This document shows, piece after piece, positions 8,052 to 15,522 of a stretch of 64,000 nt of DNA. The notes beneath the pieces were generated by a model, which ran no database searches, was not told the origin of the DNA, and saw nothing but the letters and a program-made list of their open reading frames with translations. Every line of letters starts with the position of its first letter. Positions within the stretch are counted from its first letter, which is position 1. Origin of the DNA: Chthoniobacterales bacterium. GTDB lineage: Bacteria > Verrucomicrobiota > Verrucomicrobiia > Chthoniobacterales > UBA10450. The translations under genes and the position numbers were made by a program. The stretch lies in NCBI GenBank assembly GCA_035274845.1, contig DATENU010000010.1, positions 1-64,000 on the forward strand, in the 5' to 3' direction.

Positions 8052-8787
8052 GTTTTCGCGCGATGGCAAAGACCGACGTGCCAAAAGGCAAGGATAGGTG
8101 ACGGCTGGTGCTGAGTTCAAGCGCCGCGAGGTGTTTTAGGGCCGCATTCAAGAAGGGCGGGAGCGCCCGGAAATCGGAGCGCGCCGGCTGGGAACGGAGA
8201 CGCATCCGGCTTATCCAGCGGACAAAGGCAATCGGCGGCATGAGGGTCGCATTCCAATAGGTAAGGCGCTCGACTTGGAAATTCGCGCCTGCCAACAGCG
8301 CCTGGAGCTCCCGGCGCGTGTAACGCCGGCCGATGTCGGTGGCGCAATCATGGGCCCCTCTTAACGCCTCAAAGGCCGCCAGGTTCACGATCAACTTGCC
8401 GCCGGGACGAAGGACTCGGTGCGATTCATGAGCGGCCAGGGCGTCATCCACGCCCGCGTGGGTCCAGACGTCGATGGAGAGGACCACGTCGAACGACGCT
8501 TCGGGAAATGGGAGTTCGTTTACGCTCGCCCGCACCAAACGGGCCCCCGTCTTGCGGCCAGCCGTAAGTTCGAGCGCGTGGTCGCCGAGCTCGACCCCAG
8601 TCAGCTCGGCGTCCGGAAAATTTTGCCGGATTGCCGCCAGGGTCCCGCCGGTGCCGCATCCGGCGTCGAGAAGCGAAAAGGAGGCAGAACGCGGCTGGAT
8701 GGAATCAGCCAGGTGCTGCCGGAGGGCCTGGTACCACCAATAGTGGTCCTCAAACCCGTGCATGATGTCATGTTCTTCCGGCGACAT
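8044..8787 (-). CDS. SAM-dependent methyltransferase
   Basis: 247 aa. It starts with MSPEEHDIMHGFEDHYWWY, a leader common in methyltransferases next to GT2 genes. Motif I is LLDAGCGTGGTLAAI at about residues 39-53, followed by ELTGVELGDHALEL and FDVVLSIDVWTHAGVDDAL, then HRVLRPGGKLIVNLAA (motif VI). It begins 9 nt after the membrane protein gene and overlaps the GT2 start by 8 nt, so it belongs to the same operon. It probably methylates a glycan or lipid intermediate. The target is unknown. Confidence 0.82.
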   Translation of the reverse strand: MSPEEHDIMHGFEDHYWWYQALRQHLADSIQPRSASFSLLDAGCGTGGTLAAIRQNFPDAELTGVELGDHALELTAGRKTGARLVRASVNELPFPEASFDVVLSIDVWTHAGVDDALAAHESHRVLRPGGKLIVNLAAFEALRGAHDCATDIGRRYTRRELQALLAGANFQVERLTYWNATLMPPIAFVRWISRMRLRSQPARSDFRALPPFLNAALKHLAALELSTSRHLSLPFGTSVFAIARKHG

Positions 8788-8796
8788 TCGATCTCC

Positions 8797-10677
8797 TTAG
8801 CGTCTTTCGCCGGACGAGTCATCCGCGAGCTGGAATAATCTCGGCTGGTCGGCGTCGACCGCCCAAAACGAAAGCCGGGCTCCCGGAGGCACCGCGCCCT
8901 TGGGAAAGGTCGCGCTCCAGCCGGACCAAAGCTGTTCCATGGTGCGAAAACGTTTCACCATGTCCGGCCGCATTTCGAAAGAGTTGGAGAGCGCGAACAG
9001 GATCCAGTCTTGATCCGGCGAGGTCTGATACGCAATCGCCACGCAATCGGCCGGGCGACCCTGTCCATTGAGCACAGCCCAGCCGGTCGCCCGGACGAGG
9101 TCGCCGTTGGCGTCAATCTTCTCGCAGGACCCGGAGGCAGGCTTGCCTCCAGCGGTCTCGTGCGGCAGATCGCCCAGATGGTTTGTGCGCACGAGCGGTG
9201 GGCGAAGCAGGCGCAGCCGATCCAAAGCCTCGCTTCTTTCCTTCACGGGCCGCGAATCACCAGGATAAGTCGTTTTCTTGATCTGCTCGGAGGTATCGAT
9301 CACGGGCAGGAAAAGAACCGCCGCTCGCGCCAGCCTATCCTTGGCCGACCACGCCCGGAAAAAAAAGCGGGTGTTGCTGGCGCAAGCCGCGAATGGCACG
9401 AGGTAGGCGACGATTAGTAAGGCGCAGGCGGCGAGCAGCGACGAACGCAGCCTGGTCGGATAATATTTCCTCGCCAGTTCGCGGCCAATAATCGCGGTGA
9501 GGGCGATGACCGCGATCGTGAGATAGATCGAAAAGGTGACGTAGCGGGACGCCAGCGCGTAAGACGGACCGAATGCCACTCGCCCGAGCGCGGCCAAGAC
9601 GGCGCTTCCGAGGGAATGGCAACCGACGGCGAACCAGGGAATTGTCTGCGCGATCAGCGTTCGGTCCCGAATTCGACGAGCGCAATAAATCAGCGCCGCA
9701 AAAAAGAGGACGAGTTGAACCGCGCCGAAAATGGTGGCGGCCAGGTCAGGCGATTTTTTTAGCGAGTAGGCCAGCCCGCCGCCGAGAAATTCCTGGATGA
9801 ATTGAATGTAGGTGAGCGGCGATACATGAGGCGCGAAGTCCGGATGATAGGATGGTTTTTCGTATCCCCACAGATACGCCGTGGCGCACAGAGCACAGAC
9901 GGCTACCCAGGCCGAAAGCCAGGAGCGCCAGCGGGGAACGGAGCGGGAGGCGAGAAGAGCGGGAAACGTAAGGCCCCAGGCAAGCAACCCGTTCGCGAGA
10001 GTGAAGCTGCTCGCGGTCGCCAACCCTGCGCAGATAACGAATTTCCAGAAGGTCGGAAGATTCGTCCCGATTACGACCAAACCGGTCACAAGCAGAAGCC
10101 CGAGGAGAAAGGAAGGAAATCCCGAAGCGAAAATCCAAAGCTCGAACTGAGCGGTCGAAAAAACCGTGATGATGACCAGCCAGAAACAAAGAGCAAGCGC
10201 GGCGAGATTGAGCCCGGAACGGCGCAGCAAAACAAAAATGCCCGCGACCGTCAGCCAGCAGGAGATAACCGAGAGCCACATCAGATCGCGCACATCCCAC
10301 CGGCTGCCGGCCAGGAGAATGAAGAGGAGTTTGGGAAGGACCGTTCGGGCCTCCTGTTGTTGCTCAAAGACTTGGGCAAACGTCAACTGCCCGGTATGCG
10401 CGTTGACGATCAACGGCCCCATTTCCCAATCATCGAGCGTCGGGACGTTGACGGCGTATTGGCAGACGAGACAGCTCAAGTGGATCATCGGAACCAGGGC
10501 GACGATCCAAATCAGGATCAAGGCCCCGGCTCGATGGCGACCGGCGAGGGCCGACAGCCTCTGGCCGAAGGCCGCGACCCGCGGCCAGAGATCGCGGAGA
10601 ACCTGGGGAAAGATCAATCTCAAGGTCGCCGCCGCCAGAACGAGCAACAACAGCGAATTGCGCAAACCGTGACTCAC
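8797..10677 (-). CDS. Polytopic membrane protein, probable GT-C glycosyltransferase
   Basis: 626 aa with about 12 hydrophobic helices spread over residues 8-430 and a C-terminal soluble region of about 170 residues. In the loop after the second helix is the motif VPTLDDWEMG. An acidic pair in the first large extracytoplasmic loop is the hallmark of GT-C enzymes, and the downstream GT2 would supply the lipid-linked sugar. I do not recognise a named family, so the GT-C call is an inference from this motif, topology and operon. The soluble tail (about 480-626) holds beta-rich sequence such as LSFWAVDADQPRLF. Confidence 0.6.
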   Translation of the reverse strand: MSHGLRNSLLLLVLAAATLRLIFPQVLRDLWPRVAAFGQRLSALAGRHRAGALILIWIVALVPMIHLSCLVCQYAVNVPTLDDWEMGPLIVNAHTGQLTFAQVFEQQQEARTVLPKLLFILLAGSRWDVRDLMWLSVISCWLTVAGIFVLLRRSGLNLAALALCFWLVIITVFSTAQFELWIFASGFPSFLLGLLLVTGLVVIGTNLPTFWKFVICAGLATASSFTLANGLLAWGLTFPALLASRSVPRWRSWLSAWVAVCALCATAYLWGYEKPSYHPDFAPHVSPLTYIQFIQEFLGGGLAYSLKKSPDLAATIFGAVQLVLFFAALIYCARRIRDRTLIAQTIPWFAVGCHSLGSAVLAALGRVAFGPSYALASRYVTFSIYLTIAVIALTAIIGRELARKYYPTRLRSSLLAACALLIVAYLVPFAACASNTRFFFRAWSAKDRLARAAVLFLPVIDTSEQIKKTTYPGDSRPVKERSEALDRLRLLRPPLVRTNHLGDLPHETAGGKPASGSCEKIDANGDLVRATGWAVLNGQGRPADCVAIAYQTSPDQDWILFALSNSFEMRPDMVKRFRTMEQLWSGWSATFPKGAVPPGARLSFWAVDADQPRLFQLADDSSGERR

Positions 10678-10711
10678 CGGCCCGACCCTAGGGGTTCACC
10701 CATCCCGGTCA

Positions 10712-10927
10712 ATGATTTCCGCCAAAGCCTACAAGCGCGGCTGGCCCCTCGATGATCCGACCAAGCTCGTGGAAAAATTGATCCGGGTGCCAGGCCCCAA
10801 GAGCAAGGGACTCCAGGCGCTTATGAACTACATCAACGGCCAGCAGGGACCATCAACGATGCATCGAGGATCATCCAGGAATGCACCGAAGCCAAAAGTT
10901 GAGTCGTTCGTCAAGAACCCTGCGTGA
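10712..10927 (+). pseudogene. Short ORF fragment at the island edge
   Basis: 71 codons. The first 46 residues look protein-like (LDDPTKLVEKLIRVPGPKSK, then LQALMNYI). The remainder is compositionally odd, whereas the +2 frame from 10849 continues plausibly (TINDASRIIQECTEAKS) to a TGA at 10900. That is the signature of a small gene broken by an indel, or of a gene remnant. The reading frame is also the one used by the protease at 11111, interrupted by a TGA at 10925. I do not recognise a family. Confidence 0.3.
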
Positions 10928-11110
10928 GCACAAGAGAATGATCGAGCCAGAATCCTGATCGAGGTAACCGTCGGCACCACGATTCTCTGGCCGCTGATCG
11001 ACTCGGCGGAGGCGGACAAGATTCTCCGGCTCACAAATGAGCCATGGCTGAGTAAGCCAACTAAGCAGCGAAACATTGCAATCACGCCCGGCCAAGGTGA
11101 TGACTGGCTA
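10928..11110 (+). other. Open, protein-like frame without a start, upstream of the protease
   Basis: The interval is open in the same frame as the protease gene and reads as ordinary protein (e.g. ARILIEVTVGTTILWPLI, then LTNEPWLSKPTKQRNIAITP), but contains no ATG, GTG or TTG in frame before 11111. Either the protease once had a longer N-terminal domain now separated by the TGA at 10925-10927, or translation starts at an unusual codon. Together with 10678-10927 it is the longest stretch in the window (433 bp) without a well-supported gene. Confidence 0.35.
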
Positions 11111-11971
11111 ATGCACCCAGGATCGAACCTCCCTGAGACATTTAGTCGTGTTCGCAAGTCGATTGTCGCCTTTGCTACGGCTTGGGCGACGATTGCAGAG
11201 GGTGAGAACCCTCCACTATTGCCGAAAATCATCGGCACTGGTTTTATCGTTGACGAACGCGGAATTGTAATCACAAACCGTCACGTCGTTGAGGCGCTAG
11301 ATAAGCTGCCCAGGATGAAGGACTGTCTAACGAGATTCGCGATGGTCTTTACTGAGATTACCTCAGTCGGGACTCAACAAACAATGGCAGCGGGGATTGT
11401 ACCACTGAAAAGACGATTCGTCGCTACAACCGTCGAGACGCCCCACACATACTATGGCGAACTAGCCGCTGATCTGGCTATCATTCAACTAGCGGTTCGC
11501 GATGTGCCCGCGCTCCATGTAGCTAATGATGAATGGCGCATTCGAGCGGGAATGCCGATCGCAACGGCGGGATTTCCACTCGGCACAGATCCATTAGCAA
11601 TTTTCGGCAACGTCAATCAAGTCACACCTACTCTGAGGCATGGAATTGTTAGCGGCGTGTTTCCATTCGAGGTCCCTCACGCGCACGGTTTCACAATCGA
11701 TATAATGAGCCAAGGAGGTGCGAGTGGCTCTCCTGTATTTGATCCCGAGAACGGTGACGTGCTCGGCGTCATTCACGCTGGCTTTCCCGGCACCAATATT
11801 TCGATAGCCGTTCCCGGATGGTTGGTGTCCCAAGCGGTTGATCAGCTATTGCAAAAACAGCAGTGGGATTTCAGCAATACTCAGACATTGACGGATTACA
11901 CGAAAGGCGACTCCAAGCCTGACAACATGACTTGGGAGCACGTTGCCACATTCCGATCTGACGCCAAATAG
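11111..11971 (+). CDS. Trypsin-like serine protease (chymotrypsin/DegP-type fold)
   Basis: 286 aa. The catalytic triad can be placed. His is in GIVITNRHVVEAL (about residue 58), Asp in ELAADLAIIQLAV (about 125) and Ser in QGGASGSPVFDP (about 203, the GxSGxP context). There is no signal peptide, PDZ domain or membrane segment, so it is probably a cytoplasmic processing or effector protease rather than an HtrA-type quality-control enzyme. Base composition is visibly less GC-rich than the flanking genes and it lies in the tRNA-adjacent island, so acquisition by transfer is likely. Standalone trypsin-like domains of this type occur in bacterial conflict systems. That role is inference. Confidence 0.82.
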   Translation: MHPGSNLPETFSRVRKSIVAFATAWATIAEGENPPLLPKIIGTGFIVDERGIVITNRHVVEALDKLPRMKDCLTRFAMVFTEITSVGTQQTMAAGIVPLKRRFVATTVETPHTYYGELAADLAIIQLAVRDVPALHVANDEWRIRAGMPIATAGFPLGTDPLAIFGNVNQVTPTLRHGIVSGVFPFEVPHAHGFTIDIMSQGGASGSPVFDPENGDVLGVIHAGFPGTNISIAVPGWLVSQAVDQLLQKQQWDFSNTQTLTDYTKGDSKPDNMTWEHVATFRSDAK

Positions 11972-11985
11972 ACCTTGTAGCCGAA

Positions 11986-12471
11986 CTACGCCGCCCGCAG
12001 TCCGGCATGATCAAAAGGGAGCGTCTTGAGGAAGTCCGCGATCCGAGTCACCTCTTTGTCCGTAAGATCAGCTGGTAGCTCTAATCCTATCTCCAAGTCC
12101 GCCCGCAATCGAAACTTGTGGTTGATCATCGTGGGCAGAGGCGGGGCCGGGTCGTCGTTTTGGCCCGAGGCAACTTTTGCCATCTTAATCGACGAAGCAT
12201 GGAAATCGAATCGTGAATCATGTCCTTTTCGTCCAGCCCAAAACCAACCGCGTTGACCACCTTGAAGTGACTGGAGCATTCTGATCACGTCCGCGCGCCG
12301 CACCGCGATTCCGGCTTTGCCCATTCGATTACATAGGTCAGTAACCGAAACCGATCGGTCGTCCTTCGGCTGCGAAGCGAAAAAATCTATAAGGGTGCGC
12401 AATAGAGGGTCACTTTTGTATTTGGTTCGCAGGTCTGCCTCGTCGATTTCTTTATCAAAGTAATTTTTCAT
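11986..12471 (-). CDS. Hypothetical protein with a C-terminal beta/alpha block, island gene
   Basis: 161 aa from ATG 12471 (MKNYFDKEIDEADLR). The frame extends nine codons further upstream without a better start. Residues about 10-75 are helical and resemble a small winged-helix-like segment (VSVTDLCNRMGKAGIAVRR, then ADVIRML). Residues about 125-155 contain KFRLRADLEIGLELPADLT followed by DKEVTRIADFLKTLPF, a strand-helix module I associate with uncharacterised defence- or phage-linked proteins. It is convergent with the protease, 14 bp apart. I cannot assign a function, and the winged-helix reading is tentative. Confidence 0.55.
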   Translation of the reverse strand: MKNYFDKEIDEADLRTKYKSDPLLRTLIDFFASQPKDDRSVSVTDLCNRMGKAGIAVRRADVIRMLQSLQGGQRGWFWAGRKGHDSRFDFHASSIKMAKVASGQNDDPAPPLPTMINHKFRLRADLEIGLELPADLTDKEVTRIADFLKTLPFDHAGLRAA

Positions 12472-12584
12472 GGCAGTATGGTTTAACCTTTTCGCTGCAA
12501 AGGTCAATCAAAACATTACAAAGATTTCACCTCGCACGGAAACCGAACTCTCTGATGGGTATTGCGCATCGTCTGTCCGGACGA

Positions 12585-12844
12585 TTAATCTTCGGTCACG
12601 GTGTAGCCGGGGCCGTGGGTTTTATCCACCCATTCACGCCACTGTTTATCAATGTCCTTTTCGGTCTGCGCGTGAAAGACCTTGTGACTGAAGTCCATTG
12701 TGGTCGGGTGCCCCGGCTCCCGCTCACTTCGTAATCGACCACCGTCCCGTGAAAACTTCCGTCATCGTGTTCTGACACGGCGACCGTGAATTTCCCTTTC
12801 TTGTGGTGGATCGTGTACCGTTTCGTGCTCACAATCTTGTACAT
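12585..12844 (-). pseudogene. Frameshifted small gene of about 85 codons
   Basis: From ATG 12844 the first half reads as a normal protein (MYKIVSTKRYTIHHKKGKFT, then VAVSEHDDGSFHGTVVDYEV). After about residue 42 that frame turns into Arg/Thr/Pro-rich nonsense, while the neighbouring frame continues convincingly from about 12702 (MDFSHKVFHAQTEKDIDKQW, then VDKTHGPGYTVTED) to a TAA at 12585-12587. A single missing base at about 12702-12720 explains this. The small beta-rich protein is unrecognised. The indel could be a real inactivation or a sequencing error. Confidence 0.55.
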
Positions 12845-12860
12845 CTCGCGCTCCGATCTA

Positions 12861-13454
12861 TTACCAGTGGATCATCAACAAAACGCCAACTACCGCCGCC
12901 ACGAGGGAACCAAGCACCAACCAAAACGTGGGCGTGACGCTCCAATGTGGTCGGGTCGCTCGATCCAATCGCCGCATCTCCAGTTCATGCAGCGCCAACT
13001 GAACAGAAATTAGGGACGGGTTGTCGTCTAAAAATTCCCGAATGTCCGCGTCCGGCATTTCTTGAAATTCAGCCAGCGTTCGATTTTTCGGAAAGTCTGG
13101 AAACGGAATGTCTTCCCACGAGCGTTGTTTGAGCGGAATCCGCACGTTGCTCAACCAATCCGCTGGTAATTCAGGTTTTGCCTGACACATCTCACCGGCC
13201 ACGGCATTCGCTCGGTCTAATTCTCGGATCATTGCGTTTGCCTGATCGATTTCGCGTGTAAGCGAGTCGGCGCGCAAAATCTCACGCGTAGCTGCCTCAG
13301 CTCTCTCAATCTCTCGGACTACGGAGTTCACTCGGTCCATTTCACGCATCATCAGTCTCATGCGTTCAGCTTCGCGAATTGAAAATTCCACCGCTGCGCC
13401 AGCGGCTGCTGCGTTCACTTGCATGTCCCGAGTGATGAGATCGTGGATATTCAT
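12861..13454 (-). CDS. Decapeptide-repeat coiled-coil protein with a C-terminal membrane anchor
   Basis: 197 aa. Residues 27-86 are six consecutive ten-residue repeats of consensus RE(I/M/L)xRAxxxx (for example REMDRVNSVV, REIERAEAAT, REILRADSLT, REIDQANAMI, RELDRANAVA), encoded at 13197-13376. A middle segment (about 100-165) carries aromatic/acidic sequence (WEDIPFPDFPKNRTLAEFQE), and residues about 174-196 form a transmembrane helix (FWLVLGSLVAAVVGVLLMI). It is therefore a tail-anchored rod facing the cytoplasm. It lies 16 bp from the frameshifted gene on the same strand. I know no function for this design. Confidence 0.65.
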   Translation of the reverse strand: MNIHDLITRDMQVNAAAAGAAVEFSIREAERMRLMMREMDRVNSVVREIERAEAATREILRADSLTREIDQANAMIRELDRANAVAGEMCQAKPELPADWLSNVRIPLKQRSWEDIPFPDFPKNRTLAEFQEMPDADIREFLDDNPSLISVQLALHELEMRRLDRATRPHWSVTPTFWLVLGSLVAAVVGVLLMIHW

Positions 13455-13695
13455 AAAATCGTTAGAACCCGAAACGTTATGGCGTGTTCACTTGAACGGC
13501 AACCGAATTGGTTGACCCAGGATTCATCGCGGCAGGCCTCGGCACATCGAAAGATGGCCCGATTACGTCGTGCAATCCTCGTGTCACCGGCGGACAAGTT
13601 GCGGACATGCCGGACGAGCCGGACTGACCAGCCGTGCGCAGCAATGAGCAACCGGCATGAAGGCCCCTGCACCCTCTAGAATCTCGATACGACAG

Positions 13696-13771
<76 letters not shown>

Positions 13772-13944
13772 GGATGTAGCGGCGGTCCAGGACTGCCGAA
13801 ACGTGGCGGGAACATGCCATCCGCGGGCGAAGCTGCAACCGATCCCGGTCGACTGGGGCGCCCCAACCCTCACCGGTTGAGATTGCGGGCGCAAAATGGA
13901 ACAGTGATTTCCAGATCGTTCGCGCAGGCAATGGACCACTCGTC

Positions 13945-15516
13945 ATGACGAAATCGCTTCTTCCGCAACGGCGCCGGCGTTCGATCATCGATTTTCCCTT
14001 GATTCGGCTCGACCGGGCGGCGCCTGAACCGCTCCACCAGCAACTGTGCCGCCAGATTCGTCAGGAGTTGGCTTCCGGGAACTTTGGCGACCGGGCCTCG
14101 CGGCTTCCCTCTTCCCGGGCCCTGGCGGCTGATCTGCGGGTTTCCCGGGAAACCGTCGATCTCGCTTTCGCCAAACTTCATGCGGAAGGCTACCTCCAAT
14201 CGAGGATCGGATCGGGGACGTTTGTGGCGGATCCGCTCCCCGAGACTTTTTTGAGTGTAAAGCAGCCGAAAACCCCGAGGGCAAGCGAGCGTCCGCCGCG
14301 GATGGCAGAGCGGTTGCGCCAGATTCACGATCGGCGCGGCCGGAAAGAGCTTGATGTCGGCCGCGGCGGCGGAGACAAGGTCTCCCTGCGGCCCGGCCTA
14401 CCGGCAGTCGACGAATTTCCCATCGATATCTGGGAACGGCTTCGGGCCGAAACTCTCGCGAAGAAAGGGGCCAATCTATTGCGTTACGCGACGCCCCATG
14501 GCGACCTGGACTTGCGCGAGGCGGTCGCCGCCTATCTGTGTGATTCCAGGGGCGCCCGCTGCCATGCGGAACAGATCGTCATCGTCGGCGGAATGCAGCA
14601 GGCCATGGCGGTGAGCGCCCTGGCTTTGCTCGATCCGGGCGACACCGCGTGGATTGAAGATCCAGGGTTCGTGCAAGCCCGGCGCGTCTTCGGCCTGGTC
14701 GGGGCCAGCGTCGTGCCGAGATCGATCGACCGCGAAGGCATCGTGATCGCCCGATCGTCCCGGCTGGCCCCGCCGAAAATGATTTTCGTAACGCCTTCCC
14801 ACCAATTCCCTCTCGGCGTCACCATGAGCCTCGCGCGGAGGATTGCCCTGATCGATTTCGCCCGCAAGCGCGACGCCTTCATTTTCGAGGACGACTACAA
14901 CTCCGAGTTTCGCTTTAACGGACCGCCCTTGCCCTGCCTGCAGGGCCTGGACGACGTCGGCCGCGTCATTTATGCCGGCACGATGAGCAAGATTCTCTTT
15001 CCCTCCCTGCGCCTCGGCTACCTGGTGGTGCCCGAACCGCTGGTCGATTCGATGATCAAGATTCGCGCCGTGATGGATCAACATTCGTCCGCGATTGACC
15101 AGGCCACGCTGGCCCGATTCCTGACCGAGGGATTTTTCCTTAGTCACGTCAAGCGGATGCGAAAACTCTACGGGGAACGGCGGGAATATTTCGTCGAGCA
15201 ATTCAATAAATATCTCGGCGAACATCTGACGGTGAAGATCCCGGAAGCCGGTTTGCACTTCGTCGCCCGGCTCCGGCGCAAAAGCGATTTCCCTTTCTTT
15301 GTTCAGGCGCGGTCTGAGACCGGAATCGTGCCGACGAAAATGTCCTTCTATTGTATCGAGGCGAAGGCCGGCCCGACCTTCCTTTTCGGATTCGCAGCCT
15401 GGTCGCCCGCCCAAATTCGCGAAGGGCTCGCGAAACTGGCCCTGGCCTTCGAGCGCCTGAGAAAGGCCGGAGAGTCAGCCGCGAACCCCGATGAATTGGA
15501 TCCGCGTAGCGAGTAA
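13945..15516 (+). CDS. MocR/PdxR-type transcriptional regulator (GntR winged helix plus aminotransferase domain)
   Basis: 523 aa. Residues about 20-95 form a GntR-type winged helix (PLHQQLCRQIRQEL, LPSSRALAADLRVSRETVDL, then LQSRIGSGTFVA). After a linker (about 100-150), residues 150-505 are a fold-type-I PLP aminotransferase domain with DDYNSEFRF and the Schiff-base lysine, about K349, in GTMSKILFPSLRLGYL. Such regulators sense vitamin B6 or amino-acid derivatives and act as dimers. The target genes here are unclear. No PLP-synthesis gene is adjacent, so I give no symbol. Confidence 0.9.
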   Translation: MTKSLLPQRRRRSIIDFPLIRLDRAAPEPLHQQLCRQIRQELASGNFGDRASRLPSSRALAADLRVSRETVDLAFAKLHAEGYLQSRIGSGTFVADPLPETFLSVKQPKTPRASERPPRMAERLRQIHDRRGRKELDVGRGGGDKVSLRPGLPAVDEFPIDIWERLRAETLAKKGANLLRYATPHGDLDLREAVAAYLCDSRGARCHAEQIVIVGGMQQAMAVSALALLDPGDTAWIEDPGFVQARRVFGLVGASVVPRSIDREGIVIARSSRLAPPKMIFVTPSHQFPLGVTMSLARRIALIDFARKRDAFIFEDDYNSEFRFNGPPLPCLQGLDDVGRVIYAGTMSKILFPSLRLGYLVVPEPLVDSMIKIRAVMDQHSSAIDQATLARFLTEGFFLSHVKRMRKLYGERREYFVEQFNKYLGEHLTVKIPEAGLHFVARLRRKSDFPFFVQARSETGIVPTKMSFYCIEAKAGPTFLFGFAAWSPAQIREGLAKLALAFERLRKAGESAANPDELDPRSE

Positions 15517-15522
15517 ATGGCT

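Noticed and set aside
9802..10755. 317-codon + strand frame opposite the 626-aa membrane protein
   Set aside because: Arg/Gln/Glu/Pro-rich antisense shadow. The minus strand gives a membrane protein with regular helices and operon spacing to two glycan genes.
10680..10760. Direct repeat of the tRNA-Thr 3' end as an attachment site at the far side of the island
   Set aside because: I looked for copies of the T-arm/acceptor sequence near the left island edge and found no match beyond a few bases.
13419..13679. 86-codon + strand frame between the decapeptide-repeat gene and tRNA-Thr
   Set aside because: Composition is not protein-like (Arg/Ser/Cys-rich), there is no ribosome-binding site, and it overlaps the start of the decapeptide-repeat gene.
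14476..15414. 312-codon minus-strand frame opposite the MocR regulator
   Set aside because: The + strand carries complete GntR and aminotransferase motifs; the antisense product has no recognisable pattern.
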